Shown: in pieces, positions 35,471-44,893 of the stretch
How the letters are laid out: each line of letters starts with the position of its first letter
Numbering within the stretch: position 1 is the first letter of the stretch
Assembly: GCF_003432385.1 (NCBI RefSeq)
Contig: NZ_CP031841.1
Span: 744,001-808,000 of the forward strand
Origin: Breoghania sp. L-A4
Lineage (GTDB): Bacteria > Pseudomonadota > Alphaproteobacteria > Rhizobiales > Stappiaceae
Reading direction: 5' to 3'
Length of the DNA stretch: 64,000 nucleotides
The notes under the pieces: model-generated
Database searches by the model: none
Seen by the model: the letters and a program-made list of their open reading frames with translations, nothing else
Told to the model about the DNA's origin: nothing
Program-made: the position numbers and the translations under genes

Positions 35471-36139
35471 GTGAGCAGGAGCGGGAACAAGTCGGGAGGC
35501 CGCGTCCGCAGCAGACCGGGTACAGGGGGCGGGGGCAAGCCGCGCCCGGATACCGCCCCGATCGCCGATCCGGCAGCCGACTTCGCGCGCGCGGCGCAAG
35601 GTCAGGACTGGCCCGCGGCGGAAGCCGCGCTCGGGCTGCTTCTGAAAACCAATCCCCGCAACGCCTCGCTGCACTACAATCTCGCATTGGTGCTGAAACA
35701 TCAGGGCCGCCTCGACGAGGCGCTGGCGGCCATCGGCGCGGCATTGGCGCTGGAGCCGGCGCATCAGGGCGCGCTGTTCGAGCAGGCGGCATGCTCGATG
35801 GATTCGGGCCTGCTCGAGGCGGCGCTTGACGCCTTCACCACTTACCTGGCGCGGTTTCCCGAAGACACGGATGCGCGGCTCAACCGGGCGCGGCTGCTGT
35901 TGCGGCTCGGCCGGGCGGCGGAGGCGCTTGCGGACTGCGACGCGGTATCCCAGAAGACGCCGGATTTGTTGCTGGTGCGCGCCGAGGCGCTGCGAGATCT
36001 CGGCCTGCTGGCGGAGGCCGACGCGATCCTCCGCCCGCTCTACCGCGATGCGCCGGCCCTGCGGCCGCTCATCGTCAAGCTGATGACGCAAGGCTCCAAA
36101 GGCCGCGTGCCGCTGAATGCGAGCACTCTGGGCGGTTGA
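35471..36139 (+). CDS. Tetratricopeptide repeat protein
   Basis: The product has about five TPR-like helical pairs after a basic, Gly/Pro-rich N-terminal tail, for example ASLHYNLALVLKHQGRLDEALAA and DARLNRARLLLRLGRAAEAL. No signal peptide is evident, so it is probably cytoplasmic and acts in protein-protein contacts. The start is ambiguous: GTG 35471 has a GAGGGG site five bases upstream; ATG 35426 and TTG 35390 are in frame but would place the 16-bp palindrome against or inside the gene. No specific partner can be named. Confidence 0.75.
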   Translation: MSRSGNKSGGRVRSRPGTGGGGKPRPDTAPIADPAADFARAAQGQDWPAAEAALGLLLKTNPRNASLHYNLALVLKHQGRLDEALAAIGAALALEPAHQGALFEQAACSMDSGLLEAALDAFTTYLARFPEDTDARLNRARLLLRLGRAAEALADCDAVSQKTPDLLLVRAEALRDLGLLAEADAILRPLYRDAPALRPLIVKLMTQGSKGRVPLNASTLGG

Positions 36140-36232
36140 GGGCGGGTGCCGGAGTTTGTGTGTGTTGGGGGAGCCCCGGCTCGGGCTGCTGCAACTGGCA
36201 GGGCCTGCTGACAGCTCACAGATCCCGCCACC

Positions 36233-36410
36233 GTCATCCCGGCTGCAGCGCAGCGGAAAGCCGGGATCCATGCCGTGACGCGGCGGCGCGGGAGGTTGTC
36301 GCGGGACTGCGTGACGTCTCGACCGGACGCCGCTGATCGGGCGGTGAGATCGCGGCGTGGGTCCCGTGTCTGCGGAGCAGCGCTTTGCGCTGCGCCGCGC
36401 ACGGGATGAC
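36233..36410. repeat. Inverted-repeat element, divergent family B copy
   Basis: The ends (GTCATCCCGGCTGCAGCG and CGGGATGAC) and the order of inner arms resemble the elements at 31295 and 46625, but the middle is longer and largely different. Confidence 0.55.
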
Positions 36411-36436
36411 GAAGGAGGGTGATGGGCGGGCCAGCC

Positions 36437-36457
36437 CCCTCTCGCCATGGGAGAGGG
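36437..36457. repeat. Short REP hairpin, family A
   Basis: CCCTCTC/GAGAGGG with a GCCATGG centre is followed by GAGCGGATGCGGC, a tail shared with the hairpin at 38161. Confidence 0.6.
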
Positions 36458-36670
36458 AGCGGATGCGGCCGGTGCTCGTCTCGGGTGCGCGCTTGCGCCG
36501 CGCTCGGAGGGCGGGCAGTCGGGCCATCGCGCGGAGACACAACGACGCCCACCGAGAAATACCTATGGTCCAGGAGGCTGGACTGTATACTTGTTCCATT
36601 GCCTCTGTTTGAATCCGGCACGTGATGATTGACGCTGCGACCGGGCTTTTCATCTGACGGGGAGACATTC

Positions 36671-38113
36671 GTGAAGCGGATATTTTTGCTTTTTCTGATC
36701 GGTATTTTCGGATCGACAGTTGCTTCCGCCCAGAACGTCAGCCGGCGCGCGGACGCGAGCGGCAATGCGCGTGAGACGATGTCCGCCAGTGACGGGCCGG
36801 GCGCGGGAACGCCGAACGTGGCCGAGAACGCGACCCGTCTACAGGACGGCGGCGCGACGCGGCGACAGGAAGCCGCGTCAGGGCTTTACTCGCCGGCCAA
36901 TCTGCCGGAGATGACAGCGATCAGCGACCTGGACAAGGCGCATGGCCTTGTGGCGCTGGGCGACGCCCTTGCGGACCTCGGTCTGAAGTCTCCGGCGCTC
37001 CTAAGTCACATTAATGCCTACAAGATTCTCCTGCGGCTGACGGCCGCTGACCAGCGCAATGTCGCCCTTGAGTATGATCTTCTCATGGTGCTGGAAACGA
37101 TCGTGTATGCGATGCCGAATGGGCGATATGCAGCGGCGCACGCAAAGCTTTCTTACGGCCTGTTTCAGGGCGCCTCGCATTTGGACAGGATCGCCCCTGC
37201 GCACGACGGATACGAACGCGGATTGTCGGCCTATTATTTTTCAATGGGGTCCTGGGCCCAGGCGTTGGGGCAAGCGGAGCACGCACTCATCGATTACGAC
37301 AGCACGCATGACATCCTGAGAGATCTTTTGGCCGCAAGACCGCACGACACGCTCCTCGGAAAGCGCATGGCAAGCGTGCAAGGCCGTATCGACGGACTGC
37401 TCGCGCCCAATGATACGGGACATTGGTGGGACGGGACGCCGGGCGGCTTCGGCGCAGGGCCGGCGCTCGACGCCGCCACGCGCGCCGTCCTCACGCATCT
37501 CACGAAACTCAAGTCGCAATTATACCTCGATTCTGTGAACGCGCGTCGTCGCTCGCCCCGCACGCCGCTGTCTCCGGTCGCCACCGGAGCCGGCCTCGCG
37601 ATCGTCAGCGATGACGATTCTGCGACCCGGGCGCTCTTCGGCGATCTCCCGACGCTCGGCAGCGAGCCGCAGAGGCCCACGCCCTACGAGGCAACCCTCA
37701 AGGCCCCGGACGATCCCTATGCAGCCATGATGGATAGTATGGCCGTGGCGATGGGATCCGGCGCGGGCCGTACCACAGTCGGCGGTGCGAGACCGGCCAA
37801 TGCCGATACGCTCCGCGCCCTGATCGATCCGCGCAGGGATGAAGGCCCGCACGGCCCGCACCTTGCTCCGGTCGCCACCGGAGGTGGCCTCGCGATCCTC
37901 AGCGACAATGATCCTGCGACCCGGGCGCTCGTCGAAAACCTCCCGGCGCCCCGCAACACTGCGCAGAAGCCAATATCGTCGACTCCATCGCCCCAGGCTT
38001 CGGACAATCCATATGATGCGATCCTGGACGACGTCGCCTCGGCCATGAAGGCCGGCATGGGCAGATCCGTGGTTCGGGCCGAGGAGCAGACGACGCCAGA
38101 CCTGGCAAAGTGA
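36671..38113 (+). CDS. Unrecognised secreted protein with a duplicated C-terminal module
   Basis: The 480-residue product starts at a GTG with GGGGAGA six bases upstream. It has a clear signal peptide (KRIFLLFLIGIFGS, cleavage near VASAQN). Residues 75-270 look mostly helical, with TPR-like spacing (LVALGDALADLGLKSPALL, HALIDYD). The C-terminal part consists of two copies of a module of about 90 residues spaced 98 residues apart, marked by SPVATGAGLAIVSDDD (residue 301) and APVATGGGLAILSDND (residue 399), each ending in a DDPYAAMMD/DNPYDAILD stretch. I do not recognise the family. It is probably periplasmic or exported and stands alone between repeat elements. Confidence 0.75.
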   Translation: MKRIFLLFLIGIFGSTVASAQNVSRRADASGNARETMSASDGPGAGTPNVAENATRLQDGGATRRQEAASGLYSPANLPEMTAISDLDKAHGLVALGDALADLGLKSPALLSHINAYKILLRLTAADQRNVALEYDLLMVLETIVYAMPNGRYAAAHAKLSYGLFQGASHLDRIAPAHDGYERGLSAYYFSMGSWAQALGQAEHALIDYDSTHDILRDLLAARPHDTLLGKRMASVQGRIDGLLAPNDTGHWWDGTPGGFGAGPALDAATRAVLTHLTKLKSQLYLDSVNARRRSPRTPLSPVATGAGLAIVSDDDSATRALFGDLPTLGSEPQRPTPYEATLKAPDDPYAAMMDSMAVAMGSGAGRTTVGGARPANADTLRALIDPRRDEGPHGPHLAPVATGGGLAILSDNDPATRALVENLPAPRNTAQKPISSTPSPQASDNPYDAILDDVASAMKAGMGRSVVRAEEQTTPDLAK

Positions 38114-38160
38114 GGGGAACCGGACTCACCGTATCCCGAGAGGCTTGATCCCCACCCCAA

Positions 38161-38181
38161 CCCTCTCCCTGTGGGAGAGGG
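38161..38181. repeat. Short REP hairpin, family A
   Basis: CCCTCTCCC/GGGAGAGGG with a 3-base loop is followed by GGCGGATGCGGC and lies 48 bases after the secreted repeat protein gene, where it may also help end transcription. Confidence 0.65.
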
Positions 38182-38224
38182 GGCGGATGCGGCGGGGCGT
38201 CGGCGTGTCCCGTTCAACCCGGGA

Positions 38225-38336
38225 CCTCATGCCTCGAGGGGGCCGCATGGCCCGTCTCGAAGGATGGGCGGCTGGTTCTTGGCGTGCGGCCCATCCTTCG
38301 AGACAGCCGCTTCGCGGCTTCCTCAGGATGAGGTCC
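38225..38336. repeat. Inverted-repeat element, family C copy 1
   Basis: The arms include CCCGTCTCGAAGGATGGG and its mirror CCCATCCTTCGAGAC, with CCTCATGCCTCGAGG and CCTCAGGATGAGG at the ends. The relative at 47607-47731 shares the CTCGAAGGAT and CTCAGGATGAGG blocks. Confidence 0.75.
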
Positions 38337-38386
38337 GGGGGGATGTGGGCGTGGGCGGGAAACGTCCGGTCAGGGCGGATGCGCCG

Positions 38387-39109
38387 CTACTTCTCCCGCT
38401 TGGCGCGGAAATTCTTGCGGTAGAGGCCGGGGTCGGCCTGCAACCCGTCCTGGATCTCGATGTGTGCGGCGAGATGCTCCGCGTCCATCGCCTCGAAGTC
38501 GAGTTCCAGCGCCTCGCGCCGGACCGGCACCGCCTGGGCGACGGGGGTGCCGGCCTTCAGCACGCCGGAAAAATCCGGGTCGGTCCACAGCGCCGGAAAA
38601 TGCACAAAGCCGTTGCAGAATGTGTCGACGTCGACGAGGCCGGCCAGCGTGCGGAACGGCAGGTCCTCGCGGTTGAACGGGTGGCTGATCAGCAGCGACC
38701 AGCCTTCCGGCGCCTCGACCGTCCAGAAATTGTTGAATTTGATGACGAACTGACCGTCGGGCATGGCAAACGGCGCGCCTTGCGCCTGTTCGGGCGCATG
38801 CACGCCGATGGGCGAGCGGGTGAGGCGCGCTGCCTCATGGACGGTATGTGGCGCCGGCGGATCCCAGTCCCAGGAGAACTGGCCACCCTCCACCGTCACG
38901 TCGGCGGCGAGCGGAAAGATGATCCCGGCCTGCATGGCGTCGAGCACCGGCGGGCACTGCTTCAGCGTGCGCACCTCCGCCCCGCCCAGTGTCTCGCTTT
39001 GCGCCTGCGCCGGCATGGCGCGCAGCCAGTCCGGCAGGGCCCTGGACGCCGCCACCGGCCTGGGCAGCAGGGTCTCATAGCCGGGCAGGCAGCGGCAGAT
39101 GAGTTTCAT
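38387..39109 (-). CDS. Uncharacterised protein, probably DUF6065 family
   Basis: This is a 240-residue soluble protein with no signal peptide. Recognisable blocks are IKFNNFWTVEAPEGWSLL, SHPFNREDLPF and VHFPALWTDPDF, which I associate with a small uncharacterised family (I believe DUF6065). The ATG at 39109 (MKLICRCLPGYE) matches the usual start; the frame remains open upstream. No function is known. The IS110 element lies directly upstream. Confidence 0.65.
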   Translation of the reverse strand: MKLICRCLPGYETLLPRPVAASRALPDWLRAMPAQAQSETLGGAEVRTLKQCPPVLDAMQAGIIFPLAADVTVEGGQFSWDWDPPAPHTVHEAARLTRSPIGVHAPEQAQGAPFAMPDGQFVIKFNNFWTVEAPEGWSLLISHPFNREDLPFRTLAGLVDVDTFCNGFVHFPALWTDPDFSGVLKAGTPVAQAVPVRREALELDFEAMDAEHLAAHIEIQDGLQADPGLYRKNFRAKREK

Positions 39110-39281
39110 GGGGCGCGGCTCGCGTTTGATGCGTCTCAGCGGCATAGCACGGGCGAGGTGGGCCGGGAAGGCGGGGGGCATGGCCATCCGCACGCGGCCG
39201 GATCGACGGGGCCGCGATCCCCTTGGTCAAGACCCGCGGGTGAGCCTGGTCCGCCGATCCCTTTGCGCCTGTTCTGAACAG

Positions 39282-40290
39282 ATGATTGGGAGCCAGACCC
39301 GCATGCAAGGCCAGATCCAGCCGCAAACACCCAGCGCACAGCCAGTCTACGTCGGCATCGACGTCTGTAAAGACCATCTCGACATCCACCTGCATCCCCT
39401 CGGGCACGGCCTGAGGCTCGCCAACGACCGCGACGGCGTGAGCCGGCTGAAGCGGCTGCTGGCCCGACACGACGTCGCGCGCGTCGTGCTGGAGCCGACG
39501 GCCAGCTACCATCGGCTCGTCCACCGCTCGCTGGCCCAGGCCGGCTGGCCGGTGGCGGTCGTCAACCCGCTGCGCGCGCGGCTGTTCGCCGAAGTCCTCG
39601 GCAGCCGCGCCAAGACCGACCGCGTCGACGCGAAAATGCTGGCGATCCTCGGCGCGACGCTGGCCCCCCAGGCCACGCCGCCGGCGCCCGAAGCGCTCGA
39701 GGACCTGCGGGAGCTGGTGCATGCGCGCGCCGCCGCGACCCAGGAGCGCACCGCGCTCGCCAACCGGCTGACGGCCAGCCACGTCGCCGTCCTCAAGGCC
39801 GAGCTCAGGCGGCGGCTGGCCGGCCTCGACAGGCACATCGCGCGGCTGGCCCGCGAGATCGGGCGCCGCATCACCGACGATCCGGGGCTGGCGCGGCGCC
39901 AGGCCATCCTCACCTCGATCCCCGGCATCGGCGCCACCGTCGCCGCCGTGCTGATCGCCGACATGTCCGAGCTCGGCCAGCTCGACCGCCACGCCTGCGC
40001 CAGCCTGGCCGGCGTCGCCCCCTCGCCAACGACAGCGGCGACATCCGGGGGCCGCGCCACATCAGGGGCGGCCGCGCCATGCCCCGCCGCGCGCTCTATT
40101 GGGCAGCGCTGTCCGCCGCCAGGTACAATCCCGACCTCGCCGTCTTCTACAAACGCCTGCGCGACAACGCCAAAAAACCCAAGGTCGCCCTCACCGCCGT
40201 CATGCGAAAGCTCATCATCCTCGCCAACACCCTGCTCAAGGAGGACAGACTGTGGACCCCAAAATACACTTGACCTGAAACACAGATGCT
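39282..40290 (+). mobile_element. IS110-family insertion sequence (limits approximate)
   Basis: The transposase gene and short flanks fill this stretch. IS110 elements have no long terminal inverted repeats and make no target duplication, so the true ends cannot be fixed by eye. No second copy is present in the window. Confidence 0.6.
39303..40273 (+). pseudogene. IS110-family transposase, frameshifted
   Basis: The N-terminal DEDD domain is intact: the acidic residues are seen in VYVGIDVCKDHLD, VVLEPTASYH and AKTDRVDAKMLA. The transposase_20 domain begins at ILTSIPGIGATVAAVL. The frame breaks in the C5 run at 40018-40022 and resumes as LANDSGDIRGPR, then MPRRALYWAAL, ending at 40273. One added C gives a normal 323-residue IS110 transposase. 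Start ATG 39303 was chosen; 39282 is an alternative. As it stands it cannot make active transposase unless frameshifting or an error explains the run. Confidence 0.85.
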
Positions 40291-40298
40291 CACCCCAG

Positions 40299-40319
40299 CC
40301 CTCTCCCCATGGGAGAGGG
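40299..40319. repeat. Short REP hairpin, family A
   Basis: CCCTCTCCC/GGGAGAGGG with a CAT loop sits between the IS110 gene and the permease stop. Confidence 0.65.
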
Positions 40320-40339
40320 GGCAAGGCAATCACGTGCCG

Positions 40340-41176
40340 TCACTTCTTCCGCTTGAGCAGCACCCAGGAGGTCGCCGCGACGATGGTGAGGACGACGAAG
40401 ATGACGCCGATGGCGTTGACCATGGGGGAGAGGCCGAAGCGCATGCGCGCGCCGATTTCCGTGACCAGCGTCCAGGAGCCGCCGATGGCAAAGAACGTGG
40501 TGTTGTAGTTCTCGATCGACTGCAGCAGGGCGAGGACGGAGGCGGTGGCGATGGTCGGCATCATGAACGGCAGCGTGATGCGGCGGAAGACGAGCCACGG
40601 CGAGGCGCCGAGATCCAGCGCCGCTTCCTCCTGGGTGCGCTCCTGGCGCTGCAGCCGCGCCATGAACATCAGCATGCAGTAGGACGCGATGAACGAGGCT
40701 TGCGCGGCCATGGCGGTGAACAGCCCGGCTTCGACGCCAAAGGTGTCGCGCCAGAAGATCATCGTGGTGACGCCCAGCACGATGCCTGGCGTCAGGATGG
40801 GCGAGACCAGCAGCGTGTAGAGCACCGTGGTGCCGCGGGTCTCAAGCCGGGTGAGCAGCAGCGCGCCCGACAGCCCCAGCGGAATCGCGATGACGATGAC
40901 GCCGGCGGCGATGAACAGGGAATGAAACAGCCCCTGGATGAAGCGCGCATCATCGGGCAGCTTCCTGAACCAGTCGAGCGTGAAACCCTGCCAGTCGGTG
41001 ACCGAGGGCGTGGGCGAGGCGTTGAAGGCGGCGATGACCATGAAGATCAGCGGCAGGAACATGTAGGCGAAGAACACCATCATGTAGCCGTTGAGCACGG
41101 CCTGCGACCAGTCGCGCGCGGGCTTCGCGCGGGCGGTGTCGGGCTGCGCCATGACCGGGGTGTCGGCGATGCTCAT
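40340..41176 (-). CDS. ABC transporter permease, PotC/PotI type
   Basis: The 278-residue inner-membrane protein has six helices and the EAA loop EEAALDLGASPWLVFRRITLPFMMP. It is the last gene of a Pot-type uptake operon and overlaps the preceding permease by four bases (ATGA). It forms the channel together with the long permease. The operon is headed by a binding protein with an apparent PHO box, so the substrate is more likely a phosphorus compound or its amine head group than spermidine. Confidence 0.9.
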   Translation of the reverse strand: MSIADTPVMAQPDTARAKPARDWSQAVLNGYMMVFFAYMFLPLIFMVIAAFNASPTPSVTDWQGFTLDWFRKLPDDARFIQGLFHSLFIAAGVIVIAIPLGLSGALLLTRLETRGTTVLYTLLVSPILTPGIVLGVTTMIFWRDTFGVEAGLFTAMAAQASFIASYCMLMFMARLQRQERTQEEAALDLGASPWLVFRRITLPFMMPTIATASVLALLQSIENYNTTFFAIGGSWTLVTEIGARMRFGLSPMVNAIGVIFVVLTIVAATSWVLLKRKK

Positions 41177-42387
41177 TTGGCGATCTCCCGGATGCCGACG
41201 CGGAACACCGCCATGTTGATGAGCACGAAGGCAATGCAGGCGACCAGCAGCGCCACAGAATAGGCGGAGCCCTGGTTCCAGCTGTCGGCCTCGAAGAACT
41301 GGCGGTAGATCACTTGGGAGAACCAGTCGGGATGCAGGCCCCGGCCGACGATCTCGGGCGCGGCGATGGAGCCGGCGGACAGCATGAAGGTCATGATGGC
41401 GCCGACCGCGATGCCGGGCTTGGCGTGCGGCAGCACCACGCGCCAGTGGATGCGCCAGGTGGAGGCGCCCAGATCCCGCGCCGCCTCGATCTGGTTCTTG
41501 TCCAGCGTGTCGATGGTGTTGTAGATCGGAAACACCATGAACAGCACGTAGGTGTACATCATCACGGTGAACACCGCGCCGTTGGACGCCACGAAGCGGT
41601 AGCCCTCGCCGGCGGACATGTCGATCAGCCCCAGCGCGTCGAGCAGCGCGTTCAGGATGCCCTGCTTTTCCAGGATCATCACCCAGGCGAAGATGCGCAA
41701 AAGCTCGTTGATGGCGTAGGGGATGACGAGGCCGAGCATGATCAGTCCGACACGTTCCCTGGATTTGGTGGTGGCCACCGCATAGGCGACCGGATAGCAG
41801 ACCAGGAAGGACAGCAGCGTCACGCAGAAGGCGTAGCCCAGCGAGGAGACGAAGATCTTAAGGTGCAACCCGCTCATCGAGGTGAAATTCTTCACCGAAT
41901 AGGAGGCGTCGACACCGCCATCGGCCGCGCTGGCCTTCTCCTGTGCTTCCAGCGTCTCGAGCCGCGCCTCGATCTCCGCCTTCTCGGCGCGCAAGGCCGC
42001 GACGTCGATCGCGCCTGTCCCGGCAGACGGCGACGGCACGAGGCCGGGTGAGGGACCGAAGGAGGGCGTGGCCGGCATGGATGGTGACGGCGCGAGGCTG
42101 GGCGAGGGTGAAAAGCCCGGCGCCGGCAGACCCGGCGTGGCGGGGGCTGGCCCATCGGACGCCGTCTCAAGCGCCTTCAGCCGCTGATCGATGGTGAAGA
42201 CGCGCTCGTAAAGGCTGTTGATCTCGGTGGTGAGCTGGGCCGCTTCGCCGCCGCGATCCTCATAAATGAAGGCGCGCTCGATCATGCGGATCTGCGGCAG
42301 AAGGATCAGCCCGAAGATCCACGCCAGCGTCAGCAGCGTGAAGACGGCCGTCAGCCCGCGTCCGTAACTCTTGATCAGGCTAGTCAC
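41173..42387 (-). CDS. ABC transporter permease, PotB/PotH type, with coiled-coil insertion
   Basis: This is a 404-residue permease, about 100 residues longer than usual. After the first helix (residues 12-33) the first periplasmic loop carries an insertion of about 115 residues. It has a coiled-coil stretch (47-75, LTTEINSLYERVFTIDQRLKALE), a Pro/Ser-rich spacer (78-124, units like PSPSLAPSPS) and a second coiled coil (126-153, VAALRAEKAEIEARLETLE). The channel part follows, with the EAA loop IEAARDLGASTWRIHWRVVLPHA. The gene overlaps the ATPase gene by eight bases and the next permease by four. The insertion could be a periplasmic stalk that meets the binding protein; this is inference. Confidence 0.9.
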   Translation of the reverse strand: MTSLIKSYGRGLTAVFTLLTLAWIFGLILLPQIRMIERAFIYEDRGGEAAQLTTEINSLYERVFTIDQRLKALETASDGPAPATPGLPAPGFSPSPSLAPSPSMPATPSFGPSPGLVPSPSAGTGAIDVAALRAEKAEIEARLETLEAQEKASAADGGVDASYSVKNFTSMSGLHLKIFVSSLGYAFCVTLLSFLVCYPVAYAVATTKSRERVGLIMLGLVIPYAINELLRIFAWVMILEKQGILNALLDALGLIDMSAGEGYRFVASNGAVFTVMMYTYVLFMVFPIYNTIDTLDKNQIEAARDLGASTWRIHWRVVLPHAKPGIAVGAIMTFMLSAGSIAAPEIVGRGLHPDWFSQVIYRQFFEADSWNQGSAYSVALLVACIAFVLINMAVFRVGIREIAK

Positions 42388-43467
42388 GGGCGAGGTCTCC
42401 CGCCGGCATGACGATCGCGTCGTCGGAATTAAAGCCGATGGTTTGCCGTCCGCTGAGATTGCGGCCCGCCTCGCCGGCGTTGGTCATGTGCATGGAGACG
42501 CGGGTGTCATCGGCGCGCATGAACAGGTTGACGAAGGCGCCCTCCAGATCGCGGCGCTCCAGATCGGCGGACAAGGTGTTTTCAAAGCTCTGCGCGCCGG
42601 CCGCCAGCCCCAGCCGCTCGGGGCGGATGAAGATCATTGCCTCGGCGCCCTCGGTGAGCGTGCCGCGGGTCTGGCCGGTGAAGGTGCCCAAGGGGGTCTC
42701 CACTTGCGCCATCCCGTTGGCCTTGCCGGTGATGCGTCCCCTGAAGACGTTCTGTTCGCCCACGAAGGTGGCGACAAACGGCGAGGCGGGGTTCTCGTAG
42801 ATCTCGTCGGAACTCGCCACCTGCTCGATGCGCCCGGCGTTCATCACGGCGATGCTGTCGGACATGGTCAGCGCCTCGCCCTGGTCGTGGGTGATGTAGA
42901 TGAAGGTGACGCCGGTCTTGCGCTGGATTTCCTTGAGCTCCGCGCGCATGTGCTGGCGCAGCTTGAGATCGAGCGCCGACAGCGGCTCGTCGAGCAGCAG
43001 CACGGCGGGCTCCACGGCCAGCGCGCGGGCGACGGCGACGCGCTGGCGCTGGCCGCCGGAAAGCTCGCCCGGCGTCTTCTCCGCCTGGCCGTCCAGCGCT
43101 ACGAGCGCCAGCAGTTCCTCGGCACGCGCCCGGCGCTGGCGTTTGGGCATGCCGCGCGCCTCCAGCCCGAAGGCGACGTTTTCCCAGATGCTCATCAGCG
43201 GAAACAGCGCCAGATTTTGGAAGATCAGCGCCGTGGGGCGCTTGTTCGGGCCGATGCCGGTCATCGGCTTGCCGCCGATGGAGATCGTGCCCGTGGTCGG
43301 CTGCAAGAAGCCCGAGACCATGCGCAGGATGGTTGTCTTGCCGCAGCCCGAGGGCCGAGAATGGAAAAGAACTGGCCCGCCGCGATGGTCAGGTCCGTGG
43401 GGTGCACGGCGGTGAAGTCGCCGAATTTCATCGACACGCCATCAAGCGTTACGTCCTGGCCGTGCAT
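42380..43467 (-). pseudogene. ABC transporter ATP-binding protein, PotA type, frameshifted in Walker A
   Basis: The N-terminus (MHGQDVTLDGVSMKFGDFTAVH) and the rest of the ATPase (RPTALIFQNLALFPLMS, LSGGQRQRVAVARAL, LLLDEPLSALD, THDQGEAL, C-terminal TOBE domain) are in different frames. The break is at 43352-43354, where one added base restores GPSGCGKTT and a 362-residue protein. The lesion falls in the most conserved motif with all else intact, so a sequencing error is likely. It would power the Pot-type transporter encoded downstream and in the adjoining binding-protein gene. Confidence 0.87.
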
Positions 43468-43536
43468 TGCCTTCTTTCTCCGTCACAGAGTGCCTGAGAC
43501 ATGACATCGGGAGGGCCCCCGCGGCGCAGCCGCGTT

Positions 43537-43648
43537 CCCTCTCCCATGGGGAGAGGGCTAGGGTGAGGGGATGAGGGCTGTCCGTATCCTCGGGAGCCCT
43601 GATCCCCTCACCCGGACCTTCGGTCCGACCTCTCCCCATGGGAGAGGT
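43537..43648. repeat. Compound REP element, family A
   Basis: Two self-complementary ends (CCCTCTCCCATGGGGAGAGGG and CCTCTCCCCATGGGAGAGG) enclose a second dyad (GGTGAGGGGATGAGGGCT against AGCCCTGATCCCCTCACC). It lies between the binding protein and ATPase genes of one operon and may lower downstream expression. Confidence 0.8.
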
Positions 43649-43707
43649 GGAAGTGGGGCGCGCTTCCACGCGTCCCTTCCTTCGTCATGAGCCTGGGTCT
43701 TGTTTTT

Positions 43708-44826
43708 CTAGGAGTTGGTGATCTTGTCCACGAACTCGCCGACGACCGGAGAAGTCCACGGCTGATCCGCCTGCCACCACCACAGGTTGGCGAGGTTGTC
43801 GGCGTTGTAGACCTCGTTGAACTGCGCCTTGTACTCGTCGCCGGCATGATCGGCGGCACCGAGCACGGCGGAGTTGTAGCCGGTGTTCTTGGAGAACATG
43901 CCGGCCATTTCCGGATCCAGCATCGCGTTGATGAAGGCGTAGGCCTGCTCGACGTTCTCCGCGCCCGACGGGATGCCCATGGAGTCCATCCAGGTGATGC
44001 CGCCTTCCTTGGGCATGCGGTACTTGTACTTCGCATCCTCGCGGTTGAGCAGCAGGCCCGTCGTGTCCCAGGTCTGGCCGATGGCCGCGCCCGCCTGCTT
44101 GAAGGCGTTGGTGGCTTCCGTCGCATTGTTCCAGAAGGCCGCGACATTGGCCTTGTGCGCGATGATGAAATCGGCGGCCGCGCCGTAGACGCGGCGGGCT
44201 TCGTCCTCGGACTTGTAGACGTCGAGCATGCGGTCGGACTTCACCTCGCCGATGGAGTCCAGATACAGGCCGACGCCGACCATGCCGGACTTCTGGCGGA
44301 AGGTGGCCTTGCCGTTGGCGTCCTTGCTCCACATGGCGCCATAGGAGACGTCGGAGTCGCTCATCGGCATGGCGGCGCTGTCAAAGGTGATGGCCTCGGT
44401 GCCCCAGTCGAAGGGCAGCAGCATGCGCTTGCCGCGGTAGGTGGCGCCGAGCTGGACGCTGTCGCGCAGCATCGAGGGGATCAGCTTGTCGAGCGCCAGC
44501 TTGTCCTCGTCCACCGGCTGCAGCAGATCGTCGGGATAATACTGCGGCCCGTTGGTGACGCTCGGGTAGATCACGTCGAAGCCCTTGCCGCCGGCGGCCT
44601 TGAGCTTCTGGACGGCTTCATCGTTGGATCCGAAGGTCGACAGGTTGATGGTGATTCCGGTGTCGCCCTGGAACTTGTCGATCATGTTCTGCTGGATGTA
44701 GTCGCCCCAGGCGAAGACATTCACGGTGCCGGAAGAGGCGAGCGCATCCTGCGCGCGAAGAATGGCCGGCGACGCCAGAACGGCGGCGGCGGTGCCTTGG
44801 AGAATGGAACGGCGAGAAAGTGACAT
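43708..44826 (-). CDS. ABC transporter binding protein, spermidine/putrescine (PotD) type, Tat-exported
   Basis: The 372-residue protein has a twin-arginine signal (LSRRSILQGTAAAVL, cleavage near LRAQDA) and then the PotD-type opening TVNVFAWGDYIQQNMIDKF. Binding-site aromatics are seen in LLPFDWGTEAI and WWQADQPWTSP. It heads the minus-strand transporter operon and is divergent from a phosphonate monoester hydrolase gene. A PHO-box-like sequence reads towards it at 44894-44911. The ligand is therefore more likely a phosphodiester, phosphonate or choline-like compound than a polyamine, but this is inference. Confidence 0.9.
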   Translation of the reverse strand: MSLSRRSILQGTAAAVLASPAILRAQDALASSGTVNVFAWGDYIQQNMIDKFQGDTGITINLSTFGSNDEAVQKLKAAGGKGFDVIYPSVTNGPQYYPDDLLQPVDEDKLALDKLIPSMLRDSVQLGATYRGKRMLLPFDWGTEAITFDSAAMPMSDSDVSYGAMWSKDANGKATFRQKSGMVGVGLYLDSIGEVKSDRMLDVYKSEDEARRVYGAAADFIIAHKANVAAFWNNATEATNAFKQAGAAIGQTWDTTGLLLNREDAKYKYRMPKEGGITWMDSMGIPSGAENVEQAYAFINAMLDPEMAGMFSKNTGYNSAVLGAADHAGDEYKAQFNEVYNADNLANLWWWQADQPWTSPVVGEFVDKITNS

Positions 44827-44893
44827 GGGTGTCTCCCTAGGTGAAATCCCGTGTGGGAATACCGGCGTCCTGTGACGCGCTCGTTATAATTTC

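Larger units (their letters stand above)
36140..36670. other. 531-base intergenic region rich in palindromes
   Basis: Between the TPR gene and the secreted repeat protein lie a family B-like inverted repeat (36233-36410) and a CCCTCTC/GAGAGGG hairpin (36437-36457). No gene was recognised. Confidence 0.55.

Noticed and set aside
36584-36593. CTGTATACTT upstream of the secreted repeat protein as another MatR site
   Set aside because: Only the central TGTATAC agrees; the symmetry of the outer bases is lost.
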